A DNA stretch of 26,415 nucleotides from contig JASLXP010000655.1 of the NCBI GenBank assembly GCA_030740295.1, positions 1 through 26,415 on the forward strand. Reading direction: 5' to 3'. Source of the DNA: Planctomycetota bacterium (lineage in GTDB: Bacteria; Planctomycetota; PUPC01; JACPCR01). The position numbers and the translations under genes are program-made. Numbering within the stretch: the first letter of the stretch is position 1; every line of letters begins with the position of its first letter. Positions 14,593 to 22,400 of the stretch are shown piece by piece. The notes beneath the pieces were generated by a model. It was not told where the DNA came from, did no database searches, and saw only the letters and a program-made list of their open reading frames with translations.

Positions 14593-15864
14593 TCAGATTG
14601 CTTTCGCTTTCAGCCTGGGCTTTTCGATGGTGTTCTCTGCATCGGATCGAGTAGCGGCCAGCACAACCGTGAACTGTGAGCCTCTACCCGACTTGGAATG
14701 CACATCGATAAATCCACCGTGGGCGCGCACGATGCTGTAGGTGATGGCGAGGCCGAGGCCGAGACCATACCCGACCTCTTTGGTGGTAACAAACGGCTCG
14801 AATACCTTGTCAACGAGTTCCGCGGACATGCCCTGTCCGTGATCGATCACGTCGATTTTCAAAACAGGATCGCCCTCTTCCAGCATCAGAGGCATGGAGA
14901 ATTCCGCGTCCCGCCCCATCAGGCGTTGGACGTCACTCGTAAGGCCATCGGCATCTGAAATCGAGCCTTTCAGGACCATCATGTCATTCTTGTCCAGAGT
15001 GCTGAGAGCTGTGCTCAAAGTGATCGTACCGCCGCCCTTCATGGCTTCCGCTGCATTGGAAATGAGGTTGTCGAGCACCATGCGCAGGTGGTCCTTCCGG
15101 CCAAAAACATTGGCGTTCTGCGCGGCCAGCTTTTCTTCAACTTCGATGCCGGTATCGAGGAATCGCGGCCGAAAGGCGTCAAGCGCTTCATGAACAATCG
15201 TATGAATGTCGACCGTGCTTTTTCGGAGATCCTCTGGGTCGGGGTTGCTGCGCGCGAAGTCGTTGAGGCCCTTTACGATTTCTCGGATTCGCCTGGCTTC
15301 TTTCTGAACGATGTCCAGGTAGGTGTGCTTCTCCTCATCCTCTTCCGGAATCTGCATTGCGAGGAGCCGGATGTGGCCGGTGATTGCCCCCAGTGGATTG
15401 TTGATTTCGTGAGACACGCCGGCTGCCATGCGGCCAATAGCGGCAAGGCGTTCGGAATGGGCGAGACGGCGCTGGGCACTGGTCAGCAGTTTCTGGGCCT
15501 CGGTGAGGCGTTGCGTACGGCTTTCACTTTCCTCCTGAAGCTCTTTCACCCGCCGCTCGCGCAACCCGTCGAGAATCCCTGCAATGCCAGTGCTTATCAG
15601 TACCAGAAGGCCGACCACCAGGTAACCACTCTCCAGCATGTTCCGGCCGAGATTTGTGAGGTCAGAGGCGGAGACGAGGAGAAGATCAATTTCTCGCGCC
15701 GCCTCTGGAGAAGGATCCCTGAACCATATGGCGATGGCCTCGACAAGATCTTCCAGATTTTCCCTGGCGAAAAAATAGACATTGCACAAAAGGCCGATGG
15801 CCAGCCCCTTCAATCCATTGCCAATGACTGCAGTATCTCTGAGGAAGGACCACGATCTGGTCAT
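14593..15864 (-). CDS. Membrane sensor histidine kinase
   Basis: 423 residues. Two membrane helices (about 14-32 and 80-98) flank a short extracytoplasmic loop of about 47 residues, so there is no large sensor domain. A coiled-coil linker (about 100-135) leads to the H-box GVSHEINNPLG (His152), N-box LDNLISNAAEAM, G1 DHGQGM (Asp341) and G2 GYGLGLGLAI. The sequence is of the NtrB/ZraS-like HPK4 type, which usually pairs with NtrC-type regulators such as the one encoded 2 bp downstream. An extra segment of about 45 residues (about 287-332) lies between the N and G1 boxes. It is the first gene of the five-gene minus-strand run and diverges from the FHA-kinase gene. No good Shine-Dalgarno sequence is visible before ATG 15864. 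Confidence 0.9.
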   Translation of the reverse strand: MTRSWSFLRDTAVIGNGLKGLAIGLLCNVYFFARENLEDLVEAIAIWFRDPSPEAAREIDLLLVSASDLTNLGRNMLESGYLVVGLLVLISTGIAGILDGLRERRVKELQEESESRTQRLTEAQKLLTSAQRRLAHSERLAAIGRMAAGVSHEINNPLGAITGHIRLLAMQIPEEDEEKHTYLDIVQKEARRIREIVKGLNDFARSNPDPEDLRKSTVDIHTIVHEALDAFRPRFLDTGIEVEEKLAAQNANVFGRKDHLRMVLDNLISNAAEAMKGGGTITLSTALSTLDKNDMMVLKGSISDADGLTSDVQRLMGRDAEFSMPLMLEEGDPVLKIDVIDHGQGMSAELVDKVFEPFVTTKEVGYGLGLGLAITYSIVRAHGGFIDVHSKSGRGSQFTVVLAATRSDAENTIEKPRLKAKAI

Positions 15865-15886
15865 TGATGTGCTTGGGCCATATTTC

Positions 15887-15949
15887 TTGAAATGGCACGG
15901 AAATGCGCCAAAGGCAGCCGAAGTCTAACAGTGGGTATACCCATTTCAA
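15887..15949. promoter_or_regulatory. Inverted repeat and perfect palindrome in divergent regulatory region
   Basis: TTGAAATGG (15887-15895) and CCATTTCAA (15941-15949) are perfect 9-base inverted copies. The right copy overlaps a perfect 12-base palindrome, TGGGTATACCCA (15932-15943). A TATGAT hexamer at 15958-15963 could be a plus-strand -10 box, without a convincing -35. The region lies between the histidine kinase and FHA-kinase genes and is a natural place for an operator; the binding protein is not known. Confidence 0.45.
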
Positions 15950-16090
15950 ATATCGGCTATGATGCTAAGATTATTGAACGCAGCTAGAAAAAGATCACGA
16001 AACAGAACACAATAGTATTCTCTCCGGTACCCCTTAAGTTGGATTGACAGGAACTTCTCTCCGCCGATTTTTTCCTTCAGAGGAATAACG

Positions 16091-17323
16091 TTGGCTCAGA
16101 TAATCTTCGCTAGCGGACCGGACAAGGGGCGTGTCGTCCCTTTGGGAGAGGGCACATTGATATTCGGGCGAGATGTCAATTGCACTGTGCGGCTCTTCGA
16201 CCCGCTGACTTCACGCAGGCACTTTGTTATCGAACCCGAGAACGGAGCGCTCTCCGTTTCTGACAAGGGGAGCCTGAACGGCACCATGTTGAACGGCCAT
16301 GTCGTAGACCGCGGGCCGCTGCAGTATGGGGACAACATTCAGATAGGAAATACCAACCTCTACTTCGTCTCTGATGAAGAGGCCCAGCTCTGGGCCGGTC
16401 TGATCGACCGGGACCTGGGTGGCTACAAAATCACACGAAGGCTTGGCCGCGGCGGCCGAGCGACCGTTTACCTGGCGGAACAGCAATCCATGCAGCGAGA
16501 GGTCGCCTTGAAGGTCCTCTCCGAGGAATATGCAGAAGACGAAAACTACGTGAAGCGTTTCGTGGAAGAGGCCCAGGGCGCGGGAAGACTACAGCATCCG
16601 TGCGTGGTGCAGGTGTTCGATGTTGGAAGTGATGAGGGCCATCACTTTTACTCCATGGAGTATTTTGAGCTGGGTTGCGTGCAGGACTACCTCTGCCAGC
16701 GAGGCAGCCTGACCGTGCTGGAAGGCCTGCGGATGATGTCCGACGTCGCCAGAGGGCTCGAATACGCACATTCACAGAAGATCGTTCATAGGGATATCAA
16801 GCCGGAAAATCTGCTGCTGGACCAGAATGGGAATATCCGCATCGGCGACCTGGGCCACGCAATCAATGCTGACGATACGAAGATGGCAGAGGGGAGCATC
16901 GTGGGCACGCCGCATTATATGTCCCCCGAGCAGGCAAGCGGCCAAGCCGTGGATCACCGTTCTGATTTATACGCATTGGGATGCACCGCCTACAAAGCTC
17001 TGAGTGGAAGGTATCCCTTTGAAGGCCAGACCCATGATGAGATCATCACCCGCCAGATGACCCAGATGGCCAAAGCATTGCACGAGCTCAAACCAGAAGT
17101 ACCTCTTAACCTATGCCGCATCATCCAGAGACTGATGGCAAAGAAACCAGAGGATCGCTACCAGACAGCCACGGAGCTCTTGCAGGATTTGACCCCGCTC
17201 CTGCTCACGACACTCCAGAGCTCGGCGCAGACCTCCACCACCCACACTCAGGTTTTGAGTAAACTGCTGTCGCAAGTACCAGGCGGGGATGCGCCTCTGG
17301 ATAAGACCGTGATTATTGGGTGA
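16091..17323 (+). CDS. FHA-domain serine/threonine protein kinase
   Basis: 410 residues, start TTG 16091 supported by AGAGGAA seven bases upstream. Residues 3-95 form a forkhead-associated domain (FGR at 25-27, TSRRH at 40-44, SLNGT at 61-65), which binds phosphothreonine. Residues 112-370 form a Hanks-type kinase: glycine loop LGRGGRATVY, Lys141 in VALK, catalytic HRDIKPEN (Asp235, Asn240), DLG (253-255) in place of DFG, GTPHYMSPEQ in the activation/P+1 region, then SDLYALGCTAYKALSG. No membrane helix is seen, so it is probably cytosolic. The last residues, LDKTVIIG, contain a Thr with Ile at +3, the kind of site FHA domains bind. The gene diverges from the two-component operon, and its 3' end overlaps the TlpA-like gene by 11 bp. 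Confidence 0.92.
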   Translation: MAQIIFASGPDKGRVVPLGEGTLIFGRDVNCTVRLFDPLTSRRHFVIEPENGALSVSDKGSLNGTMLNGHVVDRGPLQYGDNIQIGNTNLYFVSDEEAQLWAGLIDRDLGGYKITRRLGRGGRATVYLAEQQSMQREVALKVLSEEYAEDENYVKRFVEEAQGAGRLQHPCVVQVFDVGSDEGHHFYSMEYFELGCVQDYLCQRGSLTVLEGLRMMSDVARGLEYAHSQKIVHRDIKPENLLLDQNGNIRIGDLGHAINADDTKMAEGSIVGTPHYMSPEQASGQAVDHRSDLYALGCTAYKALSGRYPFEGQTHDEIITRQMTQMAKALHELKPEVPLNLCRIIQRLMAKKPEDRYQTATELLQDLTPLLLTTLQSSAQTSTTHTQVLSKLLSQVPGGDAPLDKTVIIG

Positions 17324-18110
17324 CCTCCGGCCTGGATTGCTCTTCAAGCGCCGCGGCGATTACTTTTTTCAGATCCTGTCCCCTGAGCCCTGGCTTGATG
17401 ATTTTGCCGTCGGGTCCAATCAGAATGATCAGAGGGATATTGGTCGTGTTGTAGAGCAGATCAATGCCTTCTTCTGCCTTCAGATTTTTGTTGTATATCT
17501 GGGGCCAGGGCATTTCGTGCTTTTTGACATAACCTGTCAGAGCGCTCTTCTTCTCATCCAGACTGACACCAAGGATATCGAACTGCGCACGTGGGAATTG
17601 CTCATACACCTCTTTCAGGAATGGCGTTTCCTTTCTGCATGGCCCGCACCAGGTGGCCCAGATGATGAAAAGAAGGTTTTTGCCCCTATAAGCTGACAGC
17701 GAGATCTCTTTGCCTGCCACAGTTTTCGCCAGAAAATCGGGAGGCGTCCCACCGGGCCTGACCGAGAGCTTAGTAATCTGAGCCTGAATGGAGGCCCTTA
17801 TCTCTTCGTTCCTGGTATGGGTCCTCGCGCCCCGCAGCACAGAAATCGCAGGCTCAATCTGCCCAATCTGCGTCAACAGCGAGCTAAGATTACAGAGCGC
17901 CAGACTCGCCTCATCAGTGCCCGGATGCTTCTTCACAAAATCCTGGAGGGATTGGAGAAGGGGAACAACTTGCTGCGGCCCTTCAATGCCCTTCATCTTT
18001 TCCGCAAGTGAGGACTGGAGGACCTTCCAGTCTTTAGCGGCATCCGCCGAGAGGAGATTCGAGCTCAGGAAGAGCAGGAGGATGTTCAGGACGAGATGAT
18101 ATGGATTCAT
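17313..18110 (-). CDS. TlpA/ResA-like thiol-disulfide oxidoreductase
   Basis: 265 residues. A signal peptide (about 1-24, LVLNILLLFLSSNLLSADA) is followed by a helical, TPR-like region (about 26-115) and a thioredoxin-fold domain (about 120-255). The active site WATWCGPCRK contains Cys155 and Cys158, and the conserved cis-proline lies in TTNIPLIILIGPDG. Such proteins act outside the cytoplasmic membrane, reducing or exchanging disulfides, for example during cytochrome c maturation. No cytochrome-maturation genes are nearby, so the partner is unknown. The helical N-terminal extension is common in PVC and Bacteroidota members. The stop overlaps the end of the convergent kinase gene. Confidence 0.9.
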   Translation of the reverse strand: MNPYHLVLNILLLFLSSNLLSADAAKDWKVLQSSLAEKMKGIEGPQQVVPLLQSLQDFVKKHPGTDEASLALCNLSSLLTQIGQIEPAISVLRGARTHTRNEEIRASIQAQITKLSVRPGGTPPDFLAKTVAGKEISLSAYRGKNLLFIIWATWCGPCRKETPFLKEVYEQFPRAQFDILGVSLDEKKSALTGYVKKHEMPWPQIYNKNLKAEEGIDLLYNTTNIPLIILIGPDGKIIKPGLRGQDLKKVIAAALEEQSRPEVTQ

Positions 18111-18210
18111 AATGACTGTCGTGGTTTCGATTGAAGGACGGCCCGGCTATCTTAGGAGTGCTTCCAGCCATCACCAGAAGTAGAGCACCTTAAACAGTCA
18201 GGAGAAAGGT

Positions 18211-18894
18211 ATGGCACAAAAAGAGTTTCGAATCCTCATTCCACCTTCAGAAGGCAAAACTCCAGGGGGAGATGGCAAGCCTCTGAGGCGCGCCAGAAAA
18301 CCATTGAAAGAAATGGTCGAACGACTGTCTGCCTTCGACGGTGACTGGGAGAAACTACTGGGTGTAAAGGGAGATGCAAAAGACGCTGCGATTGAAGCCA
18401 ACCAGAACCTGCTTCGAACGGCCACCAGGCCGGCCATCGAACGATACACCGGCGTGGTTTACCAAGGCATCGATTACTCATCTTTAAAGAAACCGGCGAA
18501 GACTTTCTTTGACAGACATGTGCGAATCGTCTCGGCTGTCTTCGGACTCGTAGAGCCTCAACTTTGCATACCCGATTACAAACTGAAAATCGAAAAACTC
18601 GACGCGGCGAAATACTGGCGACCGTTACTCGCTAAGGAACTTTCGAATTGTCTGGTCGTCGACCTGCTCCCGCAGGCCCACAAAAAAGCCGTTGCATATG
18701 AGGATGGTATCGAGGTTGAGTTTTTCATGGAGAAGTCAGGGAAAAACAAATCCGCTGGTCACTTCGGAAAGTTGATCAAAGGAAAGTTCGTCCGCTGGCT
18801 GTGCGAAAACAAAGTGAAAAGCGTGGCGCGCTTCAAAGAATTTAAGGAAGACGGCTACCAGTGGAATGGTGATTTCTTTCTGAAGATGGATTAG
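18211..18894 (+). CDS. yaaA: YaaA family peroxide-stress protein (UPF0246/DUF328)
   Basis: 227 residues matching the YaaA family, which in E. coli limits free iron and oxidative DNA damage under hydrogen peroxide stress and has DNA-binding ability. Family landmarks are ILIPPSEGKT near the N-terminus, AIERYTGVVYQGIDY (about 75-89), RIVSAVFGLVEP with IPDYKLKI (about 107-127), VVDLLPQAHKKAV (about 149-161) and a basic C-terminal part. The protein is slightly shorter than the E. coli one (about 258 residues). AGGAGA five bases before ATG 18211 supports the start. It appears to be a single-gene transcript; no peroxide-regulator site is recognised upstream. Confidence 0.88.
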   Translation: MAQKEFRILIPPSEGKTPGGDGKPLRRARKPLKEMVERLSAFDGDWEKLLGVKGDAKDAAIEANQNLLRTATRPAIERYTGVVYQGIDYSSLKKPAKTFFDRHVRIVSAVFGLVEPQLCIPDYKLKIEKLDAAKYWRPLLAKELSNCLVVDLLPQAHKKAVAYEDGIEVEFFMEKSGKNKSAGHFGKLIKGKFVRWLCENKVKSVARFKEFKEDGYQWNGDFFLKMD

Positions 18895-18932
18895 TAAGGC
18901 TGACCGCCCTGCCTGAATCACCAGCGGGGCAA

Positions 18933-18958
18933 GCTGGCACGTTCTCAACGCAGGCTCG
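18933..18958. repeat. Fragment related to the 11215-11245 element
   Basis: GCTGGCACG (18933-18941) matches 11231-11239 in the same orientation, and CGCAGGCTCG (18949-18958) is the reverse complement of 11238-11247. Both copies lie in gaps between convergent genes, which suggests a scattered, decayed intergenic repeat family. The rest of this 111-bp gap shows no gene. Confidence 0.35.
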
Positions 18959-19005
18959 CGTTAAGCACATACTCAGAAGCCTGGGATCTATAAGAGAGCT
19001 GATAT

Positions 19006-20064
19006 TCACTCCTGGATTTCCACCGCCTCTAACGGGCCAGAGTCTTCCTTCATCGTTTCCTCCTCCGGCCCCCCAGGTTCCACCACCTCTTCAGCGGGCA
19101 TTTCGAAATACTGCATCTGATGATCTTCCAGGAAGGGCATCGCTCTCTTTCGGCCCGGCGAGTATCCGCTCTCCATCTGACCCGGTAAAGCATCCAGCAT
19201 TGCCAACAGACGGGGGATCGCCTTTCTCGCCGCGTCAGCGCCCCGAGCCACCGCAGCCATCGGTTTTCTGAAGTCAGCCCAGTGGATGTCTCCAAGTTCC
19301 GGTTCAATAAGAAAGTCAGCCATGCGTGCCTGCATGTTCCTCAATGCATTGCCTTCAATCATCGAGTTTCGAATGAGCATGTCTGCACCTGTCCGAAGGT
19401 CCACATCCGCCAGACCGCTTGAAACATCAACGGCGATGACGAAGTCGGCGCCCATCAGGTACGCAGGCAACACTGGAATCTTCTGGACGCTTGCACCATC
19501 GACGAGAAGCTTGTCACCGGCCGCAACGGGACGGAACACGCCGGGTATCGCGCAGCTTGCATGAACTGCTCTGCGAATGGGGCCGCGATTGATGAGGATT
19601 TCCTCGCCAGTCATCACGTCAGTGGATACAGCGACAAATGGAATTTCTGTCTCTTGGACAAGACGGTCCGGCAGACACTGCGACACATTGTGAGCCATCG
19701 CCTCTGCTGTAATGAAACCGTTACTCGTAAGGGTGGAGCTGTACATCACACCTTTACGAATAAGCGATTTCAGTGTGTTTATGAATCCGGGCTCGGCCTG
19801 GTTGGCCTGCCTGATGAAATCAAATTTGCTGCTCCTGAAGCCGCTGCTTTCCGCGAAAGCGATGGACTGTTCAGTCACCTGCCGTGCATCGGGATTGCAC
19901 GCATAGCATCCGGCGACGAACGAGCCAAAACTTGATCCGGCAATAAGGTCGACGCTGATCCCCGCCTCATCAAGAACCTGCAGCACACCAAGGTGTGCGA
20001 CTCCGCGTGCCGCTCCCGCCCCCAGCGCCAGACCGATTCTGTATGGGTTATGTCGAATGCGCAT
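19006..20064 (-). CDS. Patatin-like phospholipase (RssA/YchK-like)
   Basis: 352 residues with a bacterial patatin domain. GLALGAGAARGVAHLG (about 11-26) is the glycine-rich oxyanion loop, GSSFGS holds the nucleophile Ser45 within GxSxG, and LLVDGAS (Asp189) completes the Ser-Asp dyad. It is predicted to be a cytoplasmic lipid acyl hydrolase without signal peptide. After about residue 290 a non-conserved, Glu/Pro-rich tail follows. The ribosome binding site AGGAGGAA, eight bases before ATG 20064, is the strongest in the window, and a sigma-70-like promoter lies at 20130-20157. The phospholipid substrate is unknown. Confidence 0.9.
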   Translation of the reverse strand: MRIRHNPYRIGLALGAGAARGVAHLGVLQVLDEAGISVDLIAGSSFGSFVAGCYACNPDARQVTEQSIAFAESSGFRSSKFDFIRQANQAEPGFINTLKSLIRKGVMYSSTLTSNGFITAEAMAHNVSQCLPDRLVQETEIPFVAVSTDVMTGEEILINRGPIRRAVHASCAIPGVFRPVAAGDKLLVDGASVQKIPVLPAYLMGADFVIAVDVSSGLADVDLRTGADMLIRNSMIEGNALRNMQARMADFLIEPELGDIHWADFRKPMAAVARGADAARKAIPRLLAMLDALPGQMESGYSPGRKRAMPFLEDHQMQYFEMPAEEVVEPGGPEEETMKEDSGPLEAVEIQE

Positions 20065-20129
20065 GGGATATTCCTCCTTGAAAAGAGCCGGATTTCAGGC
20101 CGGGGTAAAGACCTGTTTCCCTTACATTA

Positions 20130-20157
20130 TTTATACGCGATAAATGGCCCGTTCCAA
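20130..20157 (-). promoter_or_regulatory. Candidate sigma-70-type promoter of the patatin gene
   Basis: On the minus strand TTGGAA (20157-20152), 16 bases, then TATAAA (20135-20130). This would give a leader of about 58 bases to ATG 20064. The -10 region overlaps the near-palindrome TTTATCGCGTATAAA, which could serve as an operator. Confidence 0.45.
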
Positions 20158-20256
20158 GGTCGAAAACCTGCTCCGCAGGGCTTGCGACTTGTGCCTGAAT
20201 TCGCTTAGTGTTACCAAAGCGTTGCCCTCTGCTACGCGCTCCTCATAGCTCAGACC

Positions 20257-21381
20257 ATGAAAATCACCGAACTGAAAACCTGCATCATCAACAACGGTGT
20301 GCGCGGTTACGTCTTCCTCAAAATTGAAACCGACGAGGGGATTCACGGCTGGGGCGAAGGCACGCTCGAATCAAAGGAACGCGCCGTCGTCGCTGCCATC
20401 CATGATCTGAAACACCACGTCGTTGGAGAAGACCCCACTCGCATCGAGTTCTTGTGGCAGTGCCTGCGCAGGCACGGATTCTGGCGCGGCGGAGTGGTCA
20501 CCAACACTGCGCTCAGCGCAATCGATCACGCGCTCTGGGACATCACCGGCAAGGCATATGGCCAACCTGTCTACAAACTGCTTGGCGGGGCATGCCGGGA
20601 CCGCATCCGCTGCTACTGTCACGGAGGTGCGGGGAACGTAAAGGACAAATTCGATGAAGGGTGGAGAGCCATTAAGTGCGGGGCAGGAGGCGTGGATGCC
20701 GAAGGTGTCTATCACGAAAAGAACGTCATCCCCGACTGCACGGAAAATCTCTCGAAGATGCGGGAGCTGGTCGGCGAAGAGATGGACATCATGGTCGATG
20801 TGCACGGCCGTCTTCGTCCCTCCATGGCCATTCGTCTGGCCCGTGCGGTCGAGCCCTTCCATCTGATGTTTCTGGAAGAGCCCGTCCCACCGGACAACGT
20901 CGATGCGTTCGCCAAACTACGCGACAGCCGCCCTTCCGTTGACATCGCTACCGGCGAGCGGCTCTTCATGCGCTGGGGCTTCCGCCGCCTGATCGAGAAG
21001 CAATACGTGGATGTGATCCAGCCGGACATCTGCCATTGCGGCGGCATCAGCGAGCTCCGCAAGATCGCGGCAATGGCGGAGACCTACTACATAAAGGTTG
21101 CTCCTCACAATCCGAACGGCCCCGTTGCCACGGCCGCCTCGGCACATGTCGCCGCCGCTATACCGAATTTCCTGAACCTTGAGACAGTCGTTGTCGAAAA
21201 CCTCTGGAACGAGATAGTGACAGAAAAGGTCTTCAGGCCGCAGAACAGCTACCTGGAGCTACCAACCCAGCCCGGCCTTGGCATCGAACTCGATGAAGAA
21301 CGTCTCGCTGCAGAAGGAGAATTCCAGCAGGGGGCTTACGGGAAGAACCTGGACCCGGATGGCGCACCTAGTGATATTTGA
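20257..21381 (+). CDS. Mandelate racemase/muconate lactonizing enzyme family dehydratase (galactonate dehydratase-like)
   Basis: 374 residues of the enolase superfamily. The N-terminal capping domain (about 1-115) ends with SAIDHALWDITGKAYGQPVYKLLGG. The TIM barrel carries the metal ligands Asp181 (MVDVHGR), Glu207 (FLEEPVPP) and Glu234 (TGERL), with the catalytic histidines His183 and His284 (APHNPNGP). This combination fits the D-galactonate dehydratase-like group, which removes water from sugar acids to give 2-keto-3-deoxy acids. The exact sugar acid is not predictable. The following gene starts 32 bp downstream on the same strand, probably in one operon. No clear ribosome binding site precedes ATG 20257. 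Confidence 0.88.
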   Translation: MKITELKTCIINNGVRGYVFLKIETDEGIHGWGEGTLESKERAVVAAIHDLKHHVVGEDPTRIEFLWQCLRRHGFWRGGVVTNTALSAIDHALWDITGKAYGQPVYKLLGGACRDRIRCYCHGGAGNVKDKFDEGWRAIKCGAGGVDAEGVYHEKNVIPDCTENLSKMRELVGEEMDIMVDVHGRLRPSMAIRLARAVEPFHLMFLEEPVPPDNVDAFAKLRDSRPSVDIATGERLFMRWGFRRLIEKQYVDVIQPDICHCGGISELRKIAAMAETYYIKVAPHNPNGPVATAASAHVAAAIPNFLNLETVVVENLWNEIVTEKVFRPQNSYLELPTQPGLGIELDEERLAAEGEFQQGAYGKNLDPDGAPSDI

Positions 21382-21413
21382 AAACAAGTCTGGGACATTG
21401 GAGCGTTAGATAA

Positions 21414-22394
21414 ATGCGAATCCTTAACTCAAACGACATCAGACAAGCCCTCCCGATGGGCGAGTGCATCGCAGCGATTCGCCAGGCTGTGGTTGCGCTT
21501 TCAGAAGGCGAATTCGTAGTGCCGGAACGCATTCCGATGGAATCCGACGGCGGCATCAGCCTGATCATGCCCGCGTTGTGGCCGGAGAAGAATGCCACCT
21601 CTACAAAGCTCATTTCCATCTATCCGGATAATCCTGCGAAAGGGCTGCCCACCATTCACGGGATTCTGATCCTTCAGGACTCATCGACCGGACGCCCGCT
21701 CGCCCTGATGGATTCGGCTTCGTTAACGGCCCTGCGTACCGGGGCGCTGTGCGGAGTGGCGGCAGAGGCGCTGTGCAAGGAGGATAAACCGGTTGTCGCT
21801 ATCTTTGGCGCGGGGAAACAGGCACGAACACAAGCGGAAGCAGTCCTGGCAGTTCATGACGTATCGCAGATTCGGATCTACAGTCGGACCAGATCCAATG
21901 TGGAAGAACTCGTGGAGGAACTATCCGATCAAGCCTGGTGTGATTGTGAGGTCTCTGCCGCAGATTCATCGTCAGTAGCGGTGAAGGACGCGGACATCGT
22001 GATGTGCGCGACCACTTCCAGCACACCGATCCTGAATGGCGATGATGTCAAGCCGGGCGCGCACGTCAGCGCGATCGGCGCTTTCACGCCAGAAGACCGC
22101 GAACTGGACAGCCAACTGGTGCAGCATGCCGATCTGCTGGTGGTTGATACCTACGCCGGAGCCCTCGAGGAAGCCGGCGATTTTCTCATTCCGATGAATG
22201 AGGGCCTCATCCGCAGGGAAGATTTCTCGACCGAGATCGGCGAGGTCGTCGCAGGCGTGAAAGCGGGCCGCACAAGCCCGGAACAGATCACGATCTTCAA
22301 AAGCGTCGGCAATGCAGCATTCGATGTCGCTTCCGCGCCGATTGCATTGGCCAACGCTGAGCGAATGGGGCTCGGGACAATGTGTGAGATCTGA
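21414..22394 (+). CDS. Ornithine cyclodeaminase/mu-crystallin family protein
   Basis: 326 residues with the OCD/mu-crystallin fold: substrate-binding part at the N-terminus, then the NAD(P)-binding motif FGAGKQARTQAEAV (about 131-144). DSASLTALRTGA (about 100-111) is the conserved segment ahead of the Rossmann domain, and Lys65 lies where the family's catalytic lysine is expected. Members include ornithine cyclodeaminase, ketimine reductases, and alanine or lysine dehydrogenase-like enzymes; the reaction here is open. GGAG at 21400-21403, ten bases before ATG, is an acceptable ribosome binding site. It probably shares a transcript with the dehydratase upstream. Only 6 bp separate it from the convergent LamG gene. 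Confidence 0.88.
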   Translation: MRILNSNDIRQALPMGECIAAIRQAVVALSEGEFVVPERIPMESDGGISLIMPALWPEKNATSTKLISIYPDNPAKGLPTIHGILILQDSSTGRPLALMDSASLTALRTGALCGVAAEALCKEDKPVVAIFGAGKQARTQAEAVLAVHDVSQIRIYSRTRSNVEELVEELSDQAWCDCEVSAADSSSVAVKDADIVMCATTSSTPILNGDDVKPGAHVSAIGAFTPEDRELDSQLVQHADLLVVDTYAGALEEAGDFLIPMNEGLIRREDFSTEIGEVVAGVKAGRTSPEQITIFKSVGNAAFDVASAPIALANAERMGLGTMCEI

Positions 22395-22400
22395 TTGAGC

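Noticed and set aside
15088..15867. Plus-strand open frame of 259 codons
   Set aside because: It is antisense to the histidine kinase, whose H, N and G boxes are intact.
15893..15908. Possible sigma-54 promoter (TGGCAC followed by GC)
   Set aside because: TGGCAC is present, but GC occurs 9 or 11 bases after GG rather than 10, and the TTGC element is not formed.
16044..16049. TTGACA as a -35 box for the FHA-kinase gene
   Set aside because: No acceptable -10 hexamer is found 16-18 bases downstream.
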